Assembly (NCBI GenBank): GCA_003501385.1
Contig: DNPN01000013.1
Span: 1-15,139 of the forward strand
Reading direction: 5' to 3'
Length of the DNA: 15,139 nt
DNA from: Rhizobium sp.
GTDB taxonomy: Bacteria; Pseudomonadota; Alphaproteobacteria; Rhizobiales; Rhizobiaceae
A program made the position numbers and the translations under genes. Of the stretch, positions 1-7,374 are shown in pieces (the first letter of the stretch is position 1; each line of letters begins with the position of its first letter). The notes beneath the pieces were generated by a model. It saw only the letters and a list, made by a program, of their open reading frames with translations. It had not been told where the DNA came from and ran no database searches.

Positions 1-47
1 TTGCCAAGGAGAAGCGCAGTCGAACTCTCGTTTTCCGTCAATAAGTT

Positions 48-1364
48 CTAAAAATAAGGCAGAAAAAATGGCTTTGCTCCAAAAAGGAGAGCCAAAGCAT
101 GGGCCAAAGGCCAATCGAAGCCCGGTAAAAATGTGCAATAGGGCGAAATCAGCCGATGGCATTGCACCTCTGCGCTGATTTGCAGGTGCGGATACTGGAG
201 CTGTGGCATGGAGTGGCGACCCAATGCGGCGAGGGACGCAGGCACCGCAGACGTGTCTTCTAACGCTTCCTTCCCGGTGGTGCCGGTTGGGCTGACCTGC
301 AACGCGCCCAGGCTCGGATTGTGAATGTGCCAGCGTCCATCCCAAACGGCGGCTTCACCGGCTGCCAGAGTGATTGTTTTTAGCCCACGCGCCTCACGCA
401 CCAGAAACAAGCCTGCGCGGGAGCGGTGCACGAGGCAACGCCCCAGTGTTATTCTTGATCCATTGGCTTGCGCTAGCAAGGCCAGCAAGCGGGCCAGGGA
501 CTGATCGGCTGGTCCATGGCTTTGCCCGCCAAGCGTGGCCAACATAGCCTGTGAGGCGTGGCGCAAAACGGGTTGTGGGCTGTCGAAGACGGCGGCATCC
601 AATTCTACAACGCCGGAGGCAGGCACGCGAGCGTAACGCTCAATCAGGCTTGCTGCTTGTGTTGATAAGGTCAGGCGGTCGTGTTGCGATGGTAGGGCAG
701 GGCGTACACTTTCGGTCAGTTCAAGACGGACCCGCGCGCGTTCATAATGGGGGTTGCTGTTGCTGGGGTCATCAACCCAGCCCATGCCCCGCGCGGTGAG
801 GAAATCACGAATCATCTGGCGGTGGCATGTCAGCAGGGGGCGATAGATCCAGATGCGATTGCGATAAAGCATATGATCGGCCATGCCGGAGAGGCCAAGG
901 GCCGCGTCATCCGCATTGCGGCTTTGCCGCATGGCAATTGTCTCGGCCTGATCATCGGCGGTGTGGCCGGTCACAATAATGTCGGCCTTCAAGCTCGTTG
1001 CAGCCTCGCTCAACAAGCGGTAGCGGGCGTTGCGGGCAGCAGAAGAAATTCCGGTTTTGGGCTTTGGTTCGTCCCAGCGGCTCGTGACATGGGCAATGCC
1101 AAGTTTTGTACAAAGACCTTTAACTTCGCGGGCTTCCTGCGCCGATTCGGGGCGAAGTCCGTGGTCAATGGTGGCTGCTGCAAGCGTGACAGCAAGGTGT
1201 GAGGAGTCTTGCAAAAGCTCATGCAGCGCAATCAGCAGGCCTTTGGAATCACTGCCGCCAGACACGGCCACAAGCAGGCGGGAGGGGGTGGGCAACGCCT
1301 GCAAAAAGCCGCGCAATGTCGAGATTAGCAGGTCACATGGCTTGGGTGTCTGCGCGGCCATCAT
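48..1364 (-). CDS. tilS: tRNA(Ile)-lysidine synthetase TilS
   Basis: Cytoplasmic N-type ATP pyrophosphatase that adds lysine to C34 of the tRNA-Ile with anticodon CAU, so that it decodes AUA and is charged with isoleucine. The PP-loop SGGSDS is at residues 35-40. It is followed by the family's DHGLR segment (TIDHGLRPES), GHTADDQAET and a WVDDPSN motif typical of TilS. The product is 438 residues, a normal length for the family. The start is ATG at 1364, with a second ATG immediately after it (MM). This start overlaps the cpoB stop as ATGA, so the two genes are probably translationally coupled. The last codons also encode a terminator-like hairpin, listed separately. In related bacteria ftsH usually follows tilS; here only 47 bases remain before the window edge and no ftsH start is visible. 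Identification is secure. Confidence 0.96.
   Translation of the reverse strand: MMAAQTPKPCDLLISTLRGFLQALPTPSRLLVAVSGGSDSKGLLIALHELLQDSSHLAVTLAAATIDHGLRPESAQEAREVKGLCTKLGIAHVTSRWDEPKPKTGISSAARNARYRLLSEAATSLKADIIVTGHTADDQAETIAMRQSRNADDAALGLSGMADHMLYRNRIWIYRPLLTCHRQMIRDFLTARGMGWVDDPSNSNPHYERARVRLELTESVRPALPSQHDRLTLSTQAASLIERYARVPASGVVELDAAVFDSPQPVLRHASQAMLATLGGQSHGPADQSLARLLALLAQANGSRITLGRCLVHRSRAGLFLVREARGLKTITLAAGEAAVWDGRWHIHNPSLGALQVSPTGTTGKEALEDTSAVPASLAALGRHSMPQLQYPHLQISAEVQCHRLISPYCTFLPGFDWPLAHALALLFGAKPFFLPYF
62..98 (-). terminator. Terminator-like hairpin inside the 3' end of tilS
   Basis: Read on the minus strand, GCTTTG and CTCC pair with GGAG and CAAAGC around a TTTTT loop, with a three-base bulge in the 5' arm. 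The stem is followed after two bases by six consecutive T (63-68). It lies entirely within the last codons of tilS and ends about 12 bases before the stop. Its form fits an intrinsic terminator for the cpoB-tilS transcript. Whether it works has not been tested. Confidence 0.5.
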
Positions 1365-2341
1365 CCGCAGGCGAGGCGTTTTTGCTCGCTGGCCGATTTG
1401 TTCTGCACTGCCTTGGAGGCGTCCGGGTAACGCTTGTTGACTTCGCGTAAGGTAGCGCAGGCGGTGTCCTTATTGCCAAGGGCAGAGAGCGACATGCCAA
1501 GCTTGAGCAGGATTTCCGGGGCTTTGGGCGATTTACCATAGGCCTGATAGGCCTTCAGGAAGGTTTCAGCGGCGTCTTTATACCGCTCTTGCGAATATTG
1601 TGCCTCGCCAAGCCAGAAGCTGGCGTCGGCTGCGCGGCCACTCTTGGGATAGTGGCTGATAAAATCCTTGAACTCACTTTCGGCTGATTTGTAATCACCG
1701 CCGAGAACGTGGCTGTAGGCCACCTGATAGAGGTCTTTTTCGCTGGCTGCAGAGCCGCCGATGCTTGCGGTGTCGGTGGTGCGGCCTGCGGCGTTATCGC
1801 CAGTTTGACCGCTTAAAGTTGCGCCAATCGGGTTGCCGTTGGCATCAAGCGCAATGGCACCCAACGTTGTGGGGCCGGGAGCATCTGTTTGCTTCTGGCG
1901 CGAGGCAACAGGGGGAGAGTCGGCGGAATCATCAATGACTGCGCCGACCTGATCGCCCGAAGAGGGCGTTTGAGACTGTTTTTGGGCTACGGCCGGGCTG
2001 TTTTGGCCCGGGGTACTTGAGTCACTTCTTTTTTTTTCCAGCTCCTGGAATCGGAATTCGTTATCCTGCTGTGCCTTGCGGATGGTTTCCTGCATTTGCA
2101 ACAGCTGATAGCTCATATCTTCAATGCGGCCATTGAGCTGACGAATTTCATCTTCCAGTTGCTGAACCTGGACCGTGTTATTGGCCTGTGCCTGCTGCAC
2201 CTGCTGAACCGGCAAAGTATTGGCCGGTGCCTCAGTGGGTGTTCTATGGCCGAAGAGCGAGAAAGCCATTGCGCCTGTGCTTGCTTGAGGGCCGAGCAGT
2301 GCAGCCATTCCAACCACCCCGGCCACGACAAGTCTCTTCAT
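1361..2341 (-). CDS. cpoB: Tol-Pal cell-division coordinator CpoB (YbgF)
   Basis: Periplasmic protein that in E. coli binds TolA and PBP1B and links outer-membrane constriction to septal peptidoglycan synthesis. The 326 residues begin with a signal peptide (MKRLVVAGVV..., likely cleaved after AMA at 24-26). A coiled-coil segment rich in Gln and charged residues follows at about 57-105. Next is a low-complexity Ser/Gln/Pro linker to about 200, and then TPR repeats from about 201 to the end (SEFKDFISHYPKS, ASFWLGEAQYSQERY). This coiled coil plus TPR plan is that of YbgF. The stop overlaps the tilS ATG by four bases. Unlike the classic operon, cpoB is cut off from pal by 347 bases holding pal's terminator and a repeat element, so it probably has its own promoter. 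The ribosome-binding site is weak (CGGGAA). Confidence 0.92.
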   Translation of the reverse strand: MKRLVVAGVVGMAALLGPQASTGAMAFSLFGHRTPTEAPANTLPVQQVQQAQANNTVQVQQLEDEIRQLNGRIEDMSYQLLQMQETIRKAQQDNEFRFQELEKKRSDSSTPGQNSPAVAQKQSQTPSSGDQVGAVIDDSADSPPVASRQKQTDAPGPTTLGAIALDANGNPIGATLSGQTGDNAAGRTTDTASIGGSAASEKDLYQVAYSHVLGGDYKSAESEFKDFISHYPKSGRAADASFWLGEAQYSQERYKDAAETFLKAYQAYGKSPKAPEILLKLGMSLSALGNKDTACATLREVNKRYPDASKAVQNKSASEQKRLACG

Positions 2342-2419
2342 GTTTCAAATTCCCGTTTAGCGTTGCCCTTTGCGCCGTCGCTCAAATGAACTTAGACGCC
2401 CCCATTTGAAAGCAACCCA

Positions 2420-2524
2420 CTGCATAATTCCTTAAATCGACATCGATTTAAGGAGAACATTATGCAGCAGATTTAAACTTCTACAGCGACCTTTGTGCGC
2501 CATAAATGGCGAACAGTGCTGTAG
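2420..2524. repeat. Two-hairpin palindromic intergenic repeat, copy 1
   Basis: An outer palindrome starts CTGCATAATT, contains a CTTAAATCG / CGATTTAAG inner inverted repeat, and closes with ATTATGCAG (2420-2467). A second hairpin follows, bounded by CTACAGC (2481) and GCTGTAG (2524) with inner arms GCGCCA / TGGCG. The first 68 bases match, with scattered substitutions, the sequence from 15072 to the end of the window, so this is a dispersed family. The layout recalls the rhizobial RIME-like palindromic elements; that family assignment is from memory. It carries no coding capacity and sits between the pal terminator and cpoB. Confidence 0.8.
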
Positions 2525-2626
2525 TGTCGCTTTGCAAAGCACTCTTGCGTGAAAACACGGGGTCTTTGCAAGTGAAGCTTTCGATAGAATTGTAAAAGGC
2601 AACGGAAGTTCGGCTAAAATGTGGAG

Positions 2627-2660
2627 AAAACAAAAGGGCGACCCGAAGGCCGCCCCTTTT
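2627..2660 (-). terminator. Rho-independent terminator of pal
   Basis: On the minus strand AAAAGGGGCG pairs with CGCCCTTTT (one bulge) around a GCCTTCGGGT loop region, and the stem runs into TTTTGTTTT. It starts 29 bases after the pal stop. GC-rich stem plus T tract make this a standard intrinsic terminator. Confidence 0.85.
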
Positions 2661-2688
2661 ATAGAAATTATATTCGGGCTTTTGCCGA

Positions 2689-3216
2689 TTACTTGCCGCC
2701 GAGAACCGTAACAGCGCGACGGTTCTGGTTCCAGCACGATGCGTCATCGCAAGTCGCAACAGGACGTTCCTTACCGTAGGAAATGGTCTTGATGCGGTTG
2801 GCAGGAATGCCCTTGGAGACGAGGTAAGCCTTGGCAGCCGATGCACGACGTGCGCCGAGAGCCAGGTTATATTCGCGGGTGCCGCGCTCGTCCGAGTGAC
2901 CTTCAACCGTAATTGGGTACTGCGAGTAACGCTGCAACCACTGTGCCTGACGATCGAGGGTCTGCTGGGCATCGGCGCGAACCGACGAGCTGTCGGTGTC
3001 GAAGAAGATGCGGTCGCCAACGTTGACCGTGAAGTCCTGGCTGGAGCCAGGGGTTGCTGCGCCTGCGCCGCCCAAACCGAGGTCGGATGCGCTGTTTGGC
3101 ATGTTCTTCTTGGATGCGCAGCCAGCCAGTGCCAATGTCAGGGCAAGAGCGACAATGGCTGGGTTGCTAGCGAGCTTCTGCATGCGGCTCATCGTTGGGT
3201 TCAAAGTGCGGCTCAT
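2689..3216 (-). CDS. pal: Peptidoglycan-associated lipoprotein Pal
   Basis: Outer-membrane lipoprotein that grips peptidoglycan through an OmpA-like domain and is relocated to the septum by the Tol motor together with TolB. The product is 175 residues. A signal peptide ends in the lipobox LAGC with the lipidated Cys at 33. The +2 residue is Ala, which is compatible with outer-membrane sorting. The OmpA domain follows a Gly/Ala-rich linker and shows the diaminopimelate-binding signature EGHSDERGTREYN and the ARRASAAKAYL helix. ATG at 3216 is chosen because AAGGAG lies eight bases upstream; two later in-frame ATGs (residues 9 and 12) lack such a site. Pal is separated from tolB by 155 bases with a hairpin and carries CtrA-like half-sites upstream, so it probably has its own promoter as well as any read-through. 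Confidence 0.97.
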   Translation of the reverse strand: MSRTLNPTMSRMQKLASNPAIVALALTLALAGCASKKNMPNSASDLGLGGAGAATPGSSQDFTVNVGDRIFFDTDSSSVRADAQQTLDRQAQWLQRYSQYPITVEGHSDERGTREYNLALGARRASAAKAYLVSKGIPANRIKTISYGKERPVATCDDASCWNQNRRAVTVLGGK

Positions 3217-3255
3217 CGCCGATCTCCTTACGTGATAATTAAGGTTGCCGAACTC

Positions 3256-3296
3256 TAACCAAGAGTGGTTAATCCTAGAACAACGCTTATGGTTAA
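3256..3296 (-). promoter_or_regulatory. CtrA-like half-sites and inverted repeat upstream of pal
   Basis: Upstream of pal there is a perfect inverted repeat TAACCA-AGAG-TGGTTA (3256-3271) and, further upstream, TTAACCAT on the minus strand (3289-3296). TTAACCAT is the half-site form of the alphaproteobacterial cell-cycle regulator CtrA. No complete TTAA-N7-TTAA box is present. The sites lie 40-80 bases before the pal start. Function is inferred from the motif only. Confidence 0.4.
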
Positions 3297-3314
3297 TTTT
3301 TTCTCAATTCCAGT

Positions 3315-3363
3315 CCAAAAAAGCAAGAAATGCAGCCGCCGGGCTTAAAAAACCGGGCGGCTG
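3315..3363 (-). terminator. Hairpin after tolB (weak terminator or attenuator)
   Basis: Starting nine bases after the tolB stop on the minus strand, CAGCCGCC pairs with GGCGGCTG (3333-3363) around an 18-base loop that contains TTTTTT. A further TTTTTT run lies about 11 bases after the stem (3317-3322). The stem is strong but the T tract is set apart, so it may reduce rather than stop transcription into pal, or protect the tolQRAB mRNA end. Confidence 0.5.
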
Positions 3364-3371
3364 ATGGTGCC

Positions 3372-4679
3372 CTATTCCAGAAGCGGTGACCAGGCCGGGT
3401 CAGAGGCATAGCCGGGGGTCTTGATGATCTGTTCGTTGTAGCCGGTCAGATCGATCGAGTGCAGTTGCGGTCCACCGGCACCGGCGGCATCGCTGAAATA
3501 CATGATAACACGGCCATTGGGGGCCCATGTCGGTCCTTCGTTGTGGAAGCCGGTGGTCAGCAGGCGCTCGCCTGAGCCATCAACCTTCATCACGCCGATG
3601 GAGAACTTGCCACCTGCCTGCTTGGTGAATGCAATCAGATCGCCACGCGGAGACCAGACGGGGGTGGAGTAGGAGCCTTCGCCAAACGAGATGCGGGTCT
3701 GGCCAGAGCCATCCGAATTCATCACGTAAAGTTGTTGGCGGCCACCACGGTCACTTTCAAACACAATCCGTTTTCCATCGGGGGAATAGGATGGCGATGT
3801 GTCGATGGCTGGGGTGCTGGTCAGGCGCGTTGTGGTACGCGAGCGCAGGTCCATGGTGTAGATATTGGCATTGCCGCCTTCCTGAAGGCTCATGATTACG
3901 CGCTGGCCATCGGGCGAAAAGCGCGGCGCAAAGGTCATGCCGGGGAAGTTGCCCACCACTTCACGCTGCCCTGTTTCCAGCTGCAACATGTAAACGCGCG
4001 GCTGATCACCCTCAAACGACATATAGGTGATTTCCTGACGGTTTGGCGAGAAGCGCGGTGTCAGCACAATATTGGCGGTGTTGGTCAGGGTGCGGACATT
4101 GGCACCGTCCTGATCCATAATGGCCAGCTGGTGCTTACGATCCGTCTTGGAGCCGCTTTCAGACACAAACACGATGCGGGTGTCGAAATAGCCCTTTTCA
4201 CCGGTGATGCGCTCATAGATCGCGTCAGCAATGATATGGGCCACACGCCGCCAGTTTTCTGGCTGGGTGTAGAATTGCTGGCCGCTCATCTGCTGGCCTG
4301 CATAGGTATCCCACAGGCGGAATTCCGCCCGCAGACGGCCATCGGCCTCCTGATTGATCCGGCCAACCACCAGAGCCTGCGCATTCAGCACAGTCCAGTT
4401 GGCCATATTGGGAGCCTGGTCAGGATTGATGTTCTTGTCGATAAAGGCACCGTGGTTGACCGGGGCGAACAGGCCAGAGCGCTTGAGGTCCGCCTCAACT
4501 ACAGCCGAGATTTGTGCGCCAATGCCATTCTTGGAGCTAAAATCCGGAATGGCGATGGGCATCGGTGCCACATTGCCTTTGTTGATGTTGATTTCAACAA
4601 GGGCCATGGCCGGTGTCGAGAAGGTGCAGACCATAGCGGCCAGCACCATCAGGATACGTAGGAGTGGGAATTTTTTCAT
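3372..4679 (-). CDS. tolB: Tol-Pal system translocation protein TolB
   Basis: Periplasmic beta-propeller protein that binds Pal and, through its N-terminal strand, TolA; the Tol motor pulls it off Pal. The 435 residues begin with a signal peptide (MKKFPLLRIL..., likely cut after AMA at 26). The family's N-terminal alpha/beta domain runs to about residue 170. The six-bladed propeller of PD40/WD40-like repeats follows, marked by FSPDGQRV, YSPDGKRIVFESDRGG, WSPRGDLIAF and WAPNGRVIMYFSD. The mature N-terminus LVEININKG corresponds to the TolA-contacting strand of the family. The gene begins 20 bases after the tolA stop, in the tolQRAB operon order. The ribosome-binding site is not strong (AAAGG about 12 bases from ATG). 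Length and order are normal. Confidence 0.97.
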   Translation of the reverse strand: MKKFPLLRILMVLAAMVCTFSTPAMALVEININKGNVAPMPIAIPDFSSKNGIGAQISAVVEADLKRSGLFAPVNHGAFIDKNINPDQAPNMANWTVLNAQALVVGRINQEADGRLRAEFRLWDTYAGQQMSGQQFYTQPENWRRVAHIIADAIYERITGEKGYFDTRIVFVSESGSKTDRKHQLAIMDQDGANVRTLTNTANIVLTPRFSPNRQEITYMSFEGDQPRVYMLQLETGQREVVGNFPGMTFAPRFSPDGQRVIMSLQEGGNANIYTMDLRSRTTTRLTSTPAIDTSPSYSPDGKRIVFESDRGGRQQLYVMNSDGSGQTRISFGEGSYSTPVWSPRGDLIAFTKQAGGKFSIGVMKVDGSGERLLTTGFHNEGPTWAPNGRVIMYFSDAAGAGGPQLHSIDLTGYNEQIIKTPGYASDPAWSPLLE

Positions 4680-4699
4680 AGAGGAAAGCCTTTCAGCTC

Positions 4700-5860
4700 T
4701 TACATGAATTGGCTCGGGTCGAAATTCACGACAACCTCAGACCAGGCATCGTATTTATCGGCGGGCAGGTTCTTGAACGGGGCGGACTTTAAAATAGCAC
4801 GTCGTGCACTGCTAATCATAACTTGTTGTGACTGCGGAGAACCGCCAGTGGCTGTCACCTCCGGCTCGCCAATCAGGTTGCCGGATTGATCCAGCTTGAA
4901 ATGGGCGCGAATCACCATGCCTTGTGTGTCGGACATGCCAGCGATCACTGACCAATTGTTCTGGATCACGCCTTGCAGCGCGTCCATTTCACTCTGGCTG
5001 AGCTGTGATCCGCCCGTGGTCTTCTTGCCACCAAAGGCTGCCTGATCCTTGGAGCGCTTGGCACCACCACCGGCAGCATCGGTCTTGTTCAGCAGCGCCG
5101 AGATTTCATCGGCGTTGAAGTCACTTTCCTTTGACGCCTTGGACTTGGCTGCCTGCTGGTTCTTGTCGGCCTTCTTCACGTCCGGCGCTTTCGCAGCTTC
5201 GGTCTTCGGCTTGGTTTCCGGCTTTGCCTCGGGTGCCTTGGTTTCCTCAGGCTTCGGCGGCTCTGGCTTTGGCTTTACAGCGGGGAGGGGGACCGCGGAG
5301 GGTAAAGGTGTATCCTCGGCCTTGGCCATTTCCTGCGGCTTCTGCTCGGGCTTGGCCTCTGGTTTTGGCTCCGGCTTTACTTCTGCCTTCGGGGCGGGGT
5401 TTGGTTCCGCTGTCGGAATCGGAACATCCTTCGGTACAGGCACGCTGTCCTTGGAAGGCGCAACGGCGGTCTCTTCCTTGGCAATTTCCTTCACGTCATT
5501 GGTCTTGTCATCTGGCGTTGGCTTAACCTGATCAACCTTTTCCGGGGCCGCCGCAACCTCTTCCTTCGACGGCCGTTTGTTGGGCGTCGGAGGCGTTTTC
5601 ATGTCCACATCGTTTTCGCCGAGGTTTTCGGCGTTTTCAACAACGTTGGGCTTTTTGGTTGGTGTCGGCGCGGATTTTTCGCGCTTGGGGGCCTTTTTAT
5701 CGCCTTGCTGAATCTGGGTCAGCTCGGAAATCGGCACGATATCGACAGGCAGCGCCTCAACATCGGCCACTTGCAAAGGCGCAGGTGCGCTCAAGGTCAA
5801 CAGCGCCATGGCCAGCGCTATTGCGTGTATAATCGCGGATGTGACGATACTGCCCTTCAT
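4700..5860 (-). CDS. tolA: Cell envelope integrity protein TolA
   Basis: Inner-membrane protein that carries the motion of the TolQR motor across the periplasm to TolB-Pal. It has 386 residues. A single N-terminal membrane helix spans about 4-24 (IVTSAIIHAIALAMALLTL). Then comes a long low-complexity domain II of about 220 residues rich in Pro, Lys, Glu and Ala, with short PKPE/AKPE-type units. The globular domain III is at about 286-386 (SEMDALQGVIQNNW ... DAWSEVVVNFDPSQFM). The Pro-rich middle differs from the Ala/Lys helical domain II of E. coli TolA but is usual in alphaproteobacteria. The start ATG is nine bases after the tolR stop, without a clear ribosome-binding site, so translation is probably coupled to tolR. 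Confidence 0.93.
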   Translation of the reverse strand: MKGSIVTSAIIHAIALAMALLTLSAPAPLQVADVEALPVDIVPISELTQIQQGDKKAPKREKSAPTPTKKPNVVENAENLGENDVDMKTPPTPNKRPSKEEVAAAPEKVDQVKPTPDDKTNDVKEIAKEETAVAPSKDSVPVPKDVPIPTAEPNPAPKAEVKPEPKPEAKPEQKPQEMAKAEDTPLPSAVPLPAVKPKPEPPKPEETKAPEAKPETKPKTEAAKAPDVKKADKNQQAAKSKASKESDFNADEISALLNKTDAAGGGAKRSKDQAAFGGKKTTGGSQLSQSEMDALQGVIQNNWSVIAGMSDTQGMVIRAHFKLDQSGNLIGEPEVTATGGSPQSQQVMISSARRAILKSAPFKNLPADKYDAWSEVVVNFDPSQFM

Positions 5861-5869
5861 CGCGAAAGA

Positions 5870-6334
5870 TCACTTGTCTTGTTCTTGCAAGGTCACAAGG
5901 CCGATATTCTTGTAGCCAGCAGTGGAAATCAGCGCCATGACTTTCATCACGGTGCCATAGGCCGCAGCGGTATCGCCGCGCACATAGATGCGTTCATTAT
6001 AGCCGGTTGTGGCAATGGCTTGCAGCTTGGCAACCACTTCATCAACCGCAATTGGTGACTCTTGCAAAAACACCTCACCCTTCGAATTCACCGAAATGGT
6101 GATCGGCTGGGTGTCGGAGTTCATGGCGCTGGCCTTGGTTTCTGGCAGATCAATCGGCACGCCGACGGTCATCATCGGGGCTGCGACCATGAAGATGATC
6201 AGCAGCACCAACATAACGTCCACCAATGGTGTTACGTTGATCTCGCTGTTGAGACCGCGCTTGCCACCACGACGCCTTGATCCACGACGACCACCACCAC
6301 CGCCGCCACCACTTGCTCCAGCTGACATACCCAT
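5870..6334 (-). CDS. tolR: Tol motor protein TolR (ExbD family)
   Basis: Inner-membrane partner of TolQ in the proton channel that powers TolA. It has 154 residues with one transmembrane helix (about 36-53) in EINVTPLVDVMLVLLIIF. The conserved proton-path Asp is at 39 (Asp23 in E. coli TolR). The periplasmic domain follows (VGVPIDLPET..., ending LVTLQEQDK). The cytoplasmic N-terminus is an unusual Gly run followed by Arg/Lys-rich sequence (GGGGGGGRRGSRRRGGKRG). Two starts are close together (ATG at 6334 and two codons later); AAGGGGG seven bases before 6334 favours the first. It lies 24 bases after tolQ. Confidence 0.95.
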   Translation of the reverse strand: MGMSAGASGGGGGGGRRGSRRRGGKRGLNSEINVTPLVDVMLVLLIIFMVAAPMMTVGVPIDLPETKASAMNSDTQPITISVNSKGEVFLQESPIAVDEVVAKLQAIATTGYNERIYVRGDTAAAYGTVMKVMALISTAGYKNIGLVTLQEQDK

Positions 6335-6358
6335 GAGATTACCCCCTTCGCCAGGCCG

Positions 6359-7078
6359 TTATTCTGCGGCCTGACGGGGCTGCAATTTTTCATCAATCTG
6401 GCGAGAAAGAATGCCGGAAAACTCATCTGCAAAGCCTTCCATGCGCGAAGACAGCTTGCCTGCATCGCCGGAAAACCTGTTGTAGGCAATAACCGCCGGA
6501 ATAGCGGCCACCAGACCAATGGCCGTTGCCAAAAGCGCTTCAGCAATACCGGGGGCAACAACGGCGAGGTTGGTGGACTTGGAACCTGCAATGGCCTGAA
6601 ACGAGGTCATGATACCAACAACGGTACCGAACAGACCAATGAATGGGCCAGCAGAACCGATGGTGGCGAGAGAGCCGAGGCGCGCCTCAAAGCCTTCTGC
6701 CTCACGGGACATAGCCACATCCATGGCGCGATCAATGCGCATCTGCAAGCCGATGGGCGAGCGCGCACCGCGCTCAAAGCTCTTTTTCCACTCGCGCATG
6801 GCGGCGACAAAAATGGCAGCAAGGCCACTGTTGTTGCGGTCTGCAAGGCTGCGGTACAGCTCTTCCAGCGACTGGCCGGACCAGAACACCTGTTCGAACT
6901 GGTTGAACTGCCGGCGCGCCTTGGCGTAGCTGACTGATTTGTCGATGACGATGGCCCATGTCCAAACCGAGGCTCCCAAAAGCCCGAGCATGACCAGTTT
7001 CACAATAAAGCCTGCCTGCATAAACAGGGCCCAAAGGCTTACATCATGTGTCGCGGCTGCCAATCCTACTTGTTCCAT
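6359..7078 (-). CDS. tolQ: Tol motor proton channel subunit TolQ (ExbB/MotA family)
   Basis: Polytopic inner-membrane protein that forms the Tol proton channel with TolR. It has 239 residues and three predicted membrane helices, at about 22-45, 135-160 and 175-200. The second carries the family motif GSAGPFIGLFGTVVGIM and the third GIAEALLATAIGLVAAIPAV. A cytoplasmic loop between helices 1 and 2 contains the RIDRAMDVAMSREAEGFE segment. ATG at 7078 is preceded by AGGAA. It is the first gene of the tolQRAB group and has a 558-base non-coding region in front of it, where the operon promoter is expected. Confidence 0.96.
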   Translation of the reverse strand: MEQVGLAAATHDVSLWALFMQAGFIVKLVMLGLLGASVWTWAIVIDKSVSYAKARRQFNQFEQVFWSGQSLEELYRSLADRNNSGLAAIFVAAMREWKKSFERGARSPIGLQMRIDRAMDVAMSREAEGFEARLGSLATIGSAGPFIGLFGTVVGIMTSFQAIAGSKSTNLAVVAPGIAEALLATAIGLVAAIPAVIAYNRFSGDAGKLSSRMEGFADEFSGILSRQIDEKLQPRQAAE

Positions 7079-7276
7079 CGTTACCGTTCCTGAAATCCAA
7101 TCGCCCGGACAAGATTTCTTGGCCGCGCTCTATGAACACATCTCGCCACGGTTGGTAAGACGTGCTCTCATGCATCAACGTCATTGCATGACTTCAACCC
7201 GGATCAATAACGACCCAAGGTGTCATGCATAAAACTTACGCTGCAAGATGTGCGCGGACCTTGGCAATCCATCCCC

Positions 7277-7297
7277 AAAGCACCCAAGGTGCTTTTT
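7277..7297 (+). terminator. Short hairpin with T run (plus strand)
   Basis: AAAGCACC pairs with GGTGCTTT around a three-base CAA loop and is followed by further T on the plus strand. There is no plus-strand gene before it. On the minus strand the same stem lacks a T tract. It could be an antisense terminator or a leader hairpin of tolQ; the role is unclear. Confidence 0.35.
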
Positions 7298-7349
7298 AAC
7301 CGTAAATTTGGTCAAAGGAAGGCGTGCGGCGCACAAATCACCGCAGCCG

Positions 7350-7374
7350 CATTAAGACAACATTATCCTTAATG
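7350..7374. promoter_or_regulatory. Inverted repeat and CtrA-like near-match upstream of tolQ
   Basis: Seven-base arms CATTAAG and CTTAATG are separated by 11 bases. The right arm also begins TTAA-TGTTTCG-TTATC (7369-7384), one base from the CtrA consensus TTAA-N7-TTAAC. It is a candidate regulator-binding site roughly 270-300 bases before tolQ. The call rests on motif shape alone. Confidence 0.25.

Larger units (their letters stand above)
2342..2688. other. Intergenic region between pal and cpoB
   Basis: This 347-base stretch holds no convincing gene. From the pal side it contains the pal terminator (2627-2660), about 100 bases in which I see nothing, the palindromic repeat element (2420-2524), and about 78 bases directly upstream of cpoB where its promoter should lie. 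I could not pick a convincing -35/-10 pair there. Confidence 0.7.

Noticed and set aside
2420..2524. CRISPR or insertion sequence at the palindromic repeat
   Set aside because: There are single dispersed copies with no spacer array, no transposase frame and no target-site duplication that I can see.
2481..3020. Minus-strand frame of 179 codons overlapping pal
   Set aside because: It is out of frame with pal and runs through pal's terminator and into the repeat element.
3732..4661. Plus-strand open frame of 309 codons
   Set aside because: It is the antisense shadow of tolB, rich in His, Gln and Arg as expected from reading its complement, without any known domain.
5049..5531. Plus-strand frame rich in Ser, Gly, Phe and Ala that looks like a low-complexity surface protein
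   Set aside because: It is the complement of the Pro/Lys/Glu-rich domain II of tolA; the repeats come from tolA codons.
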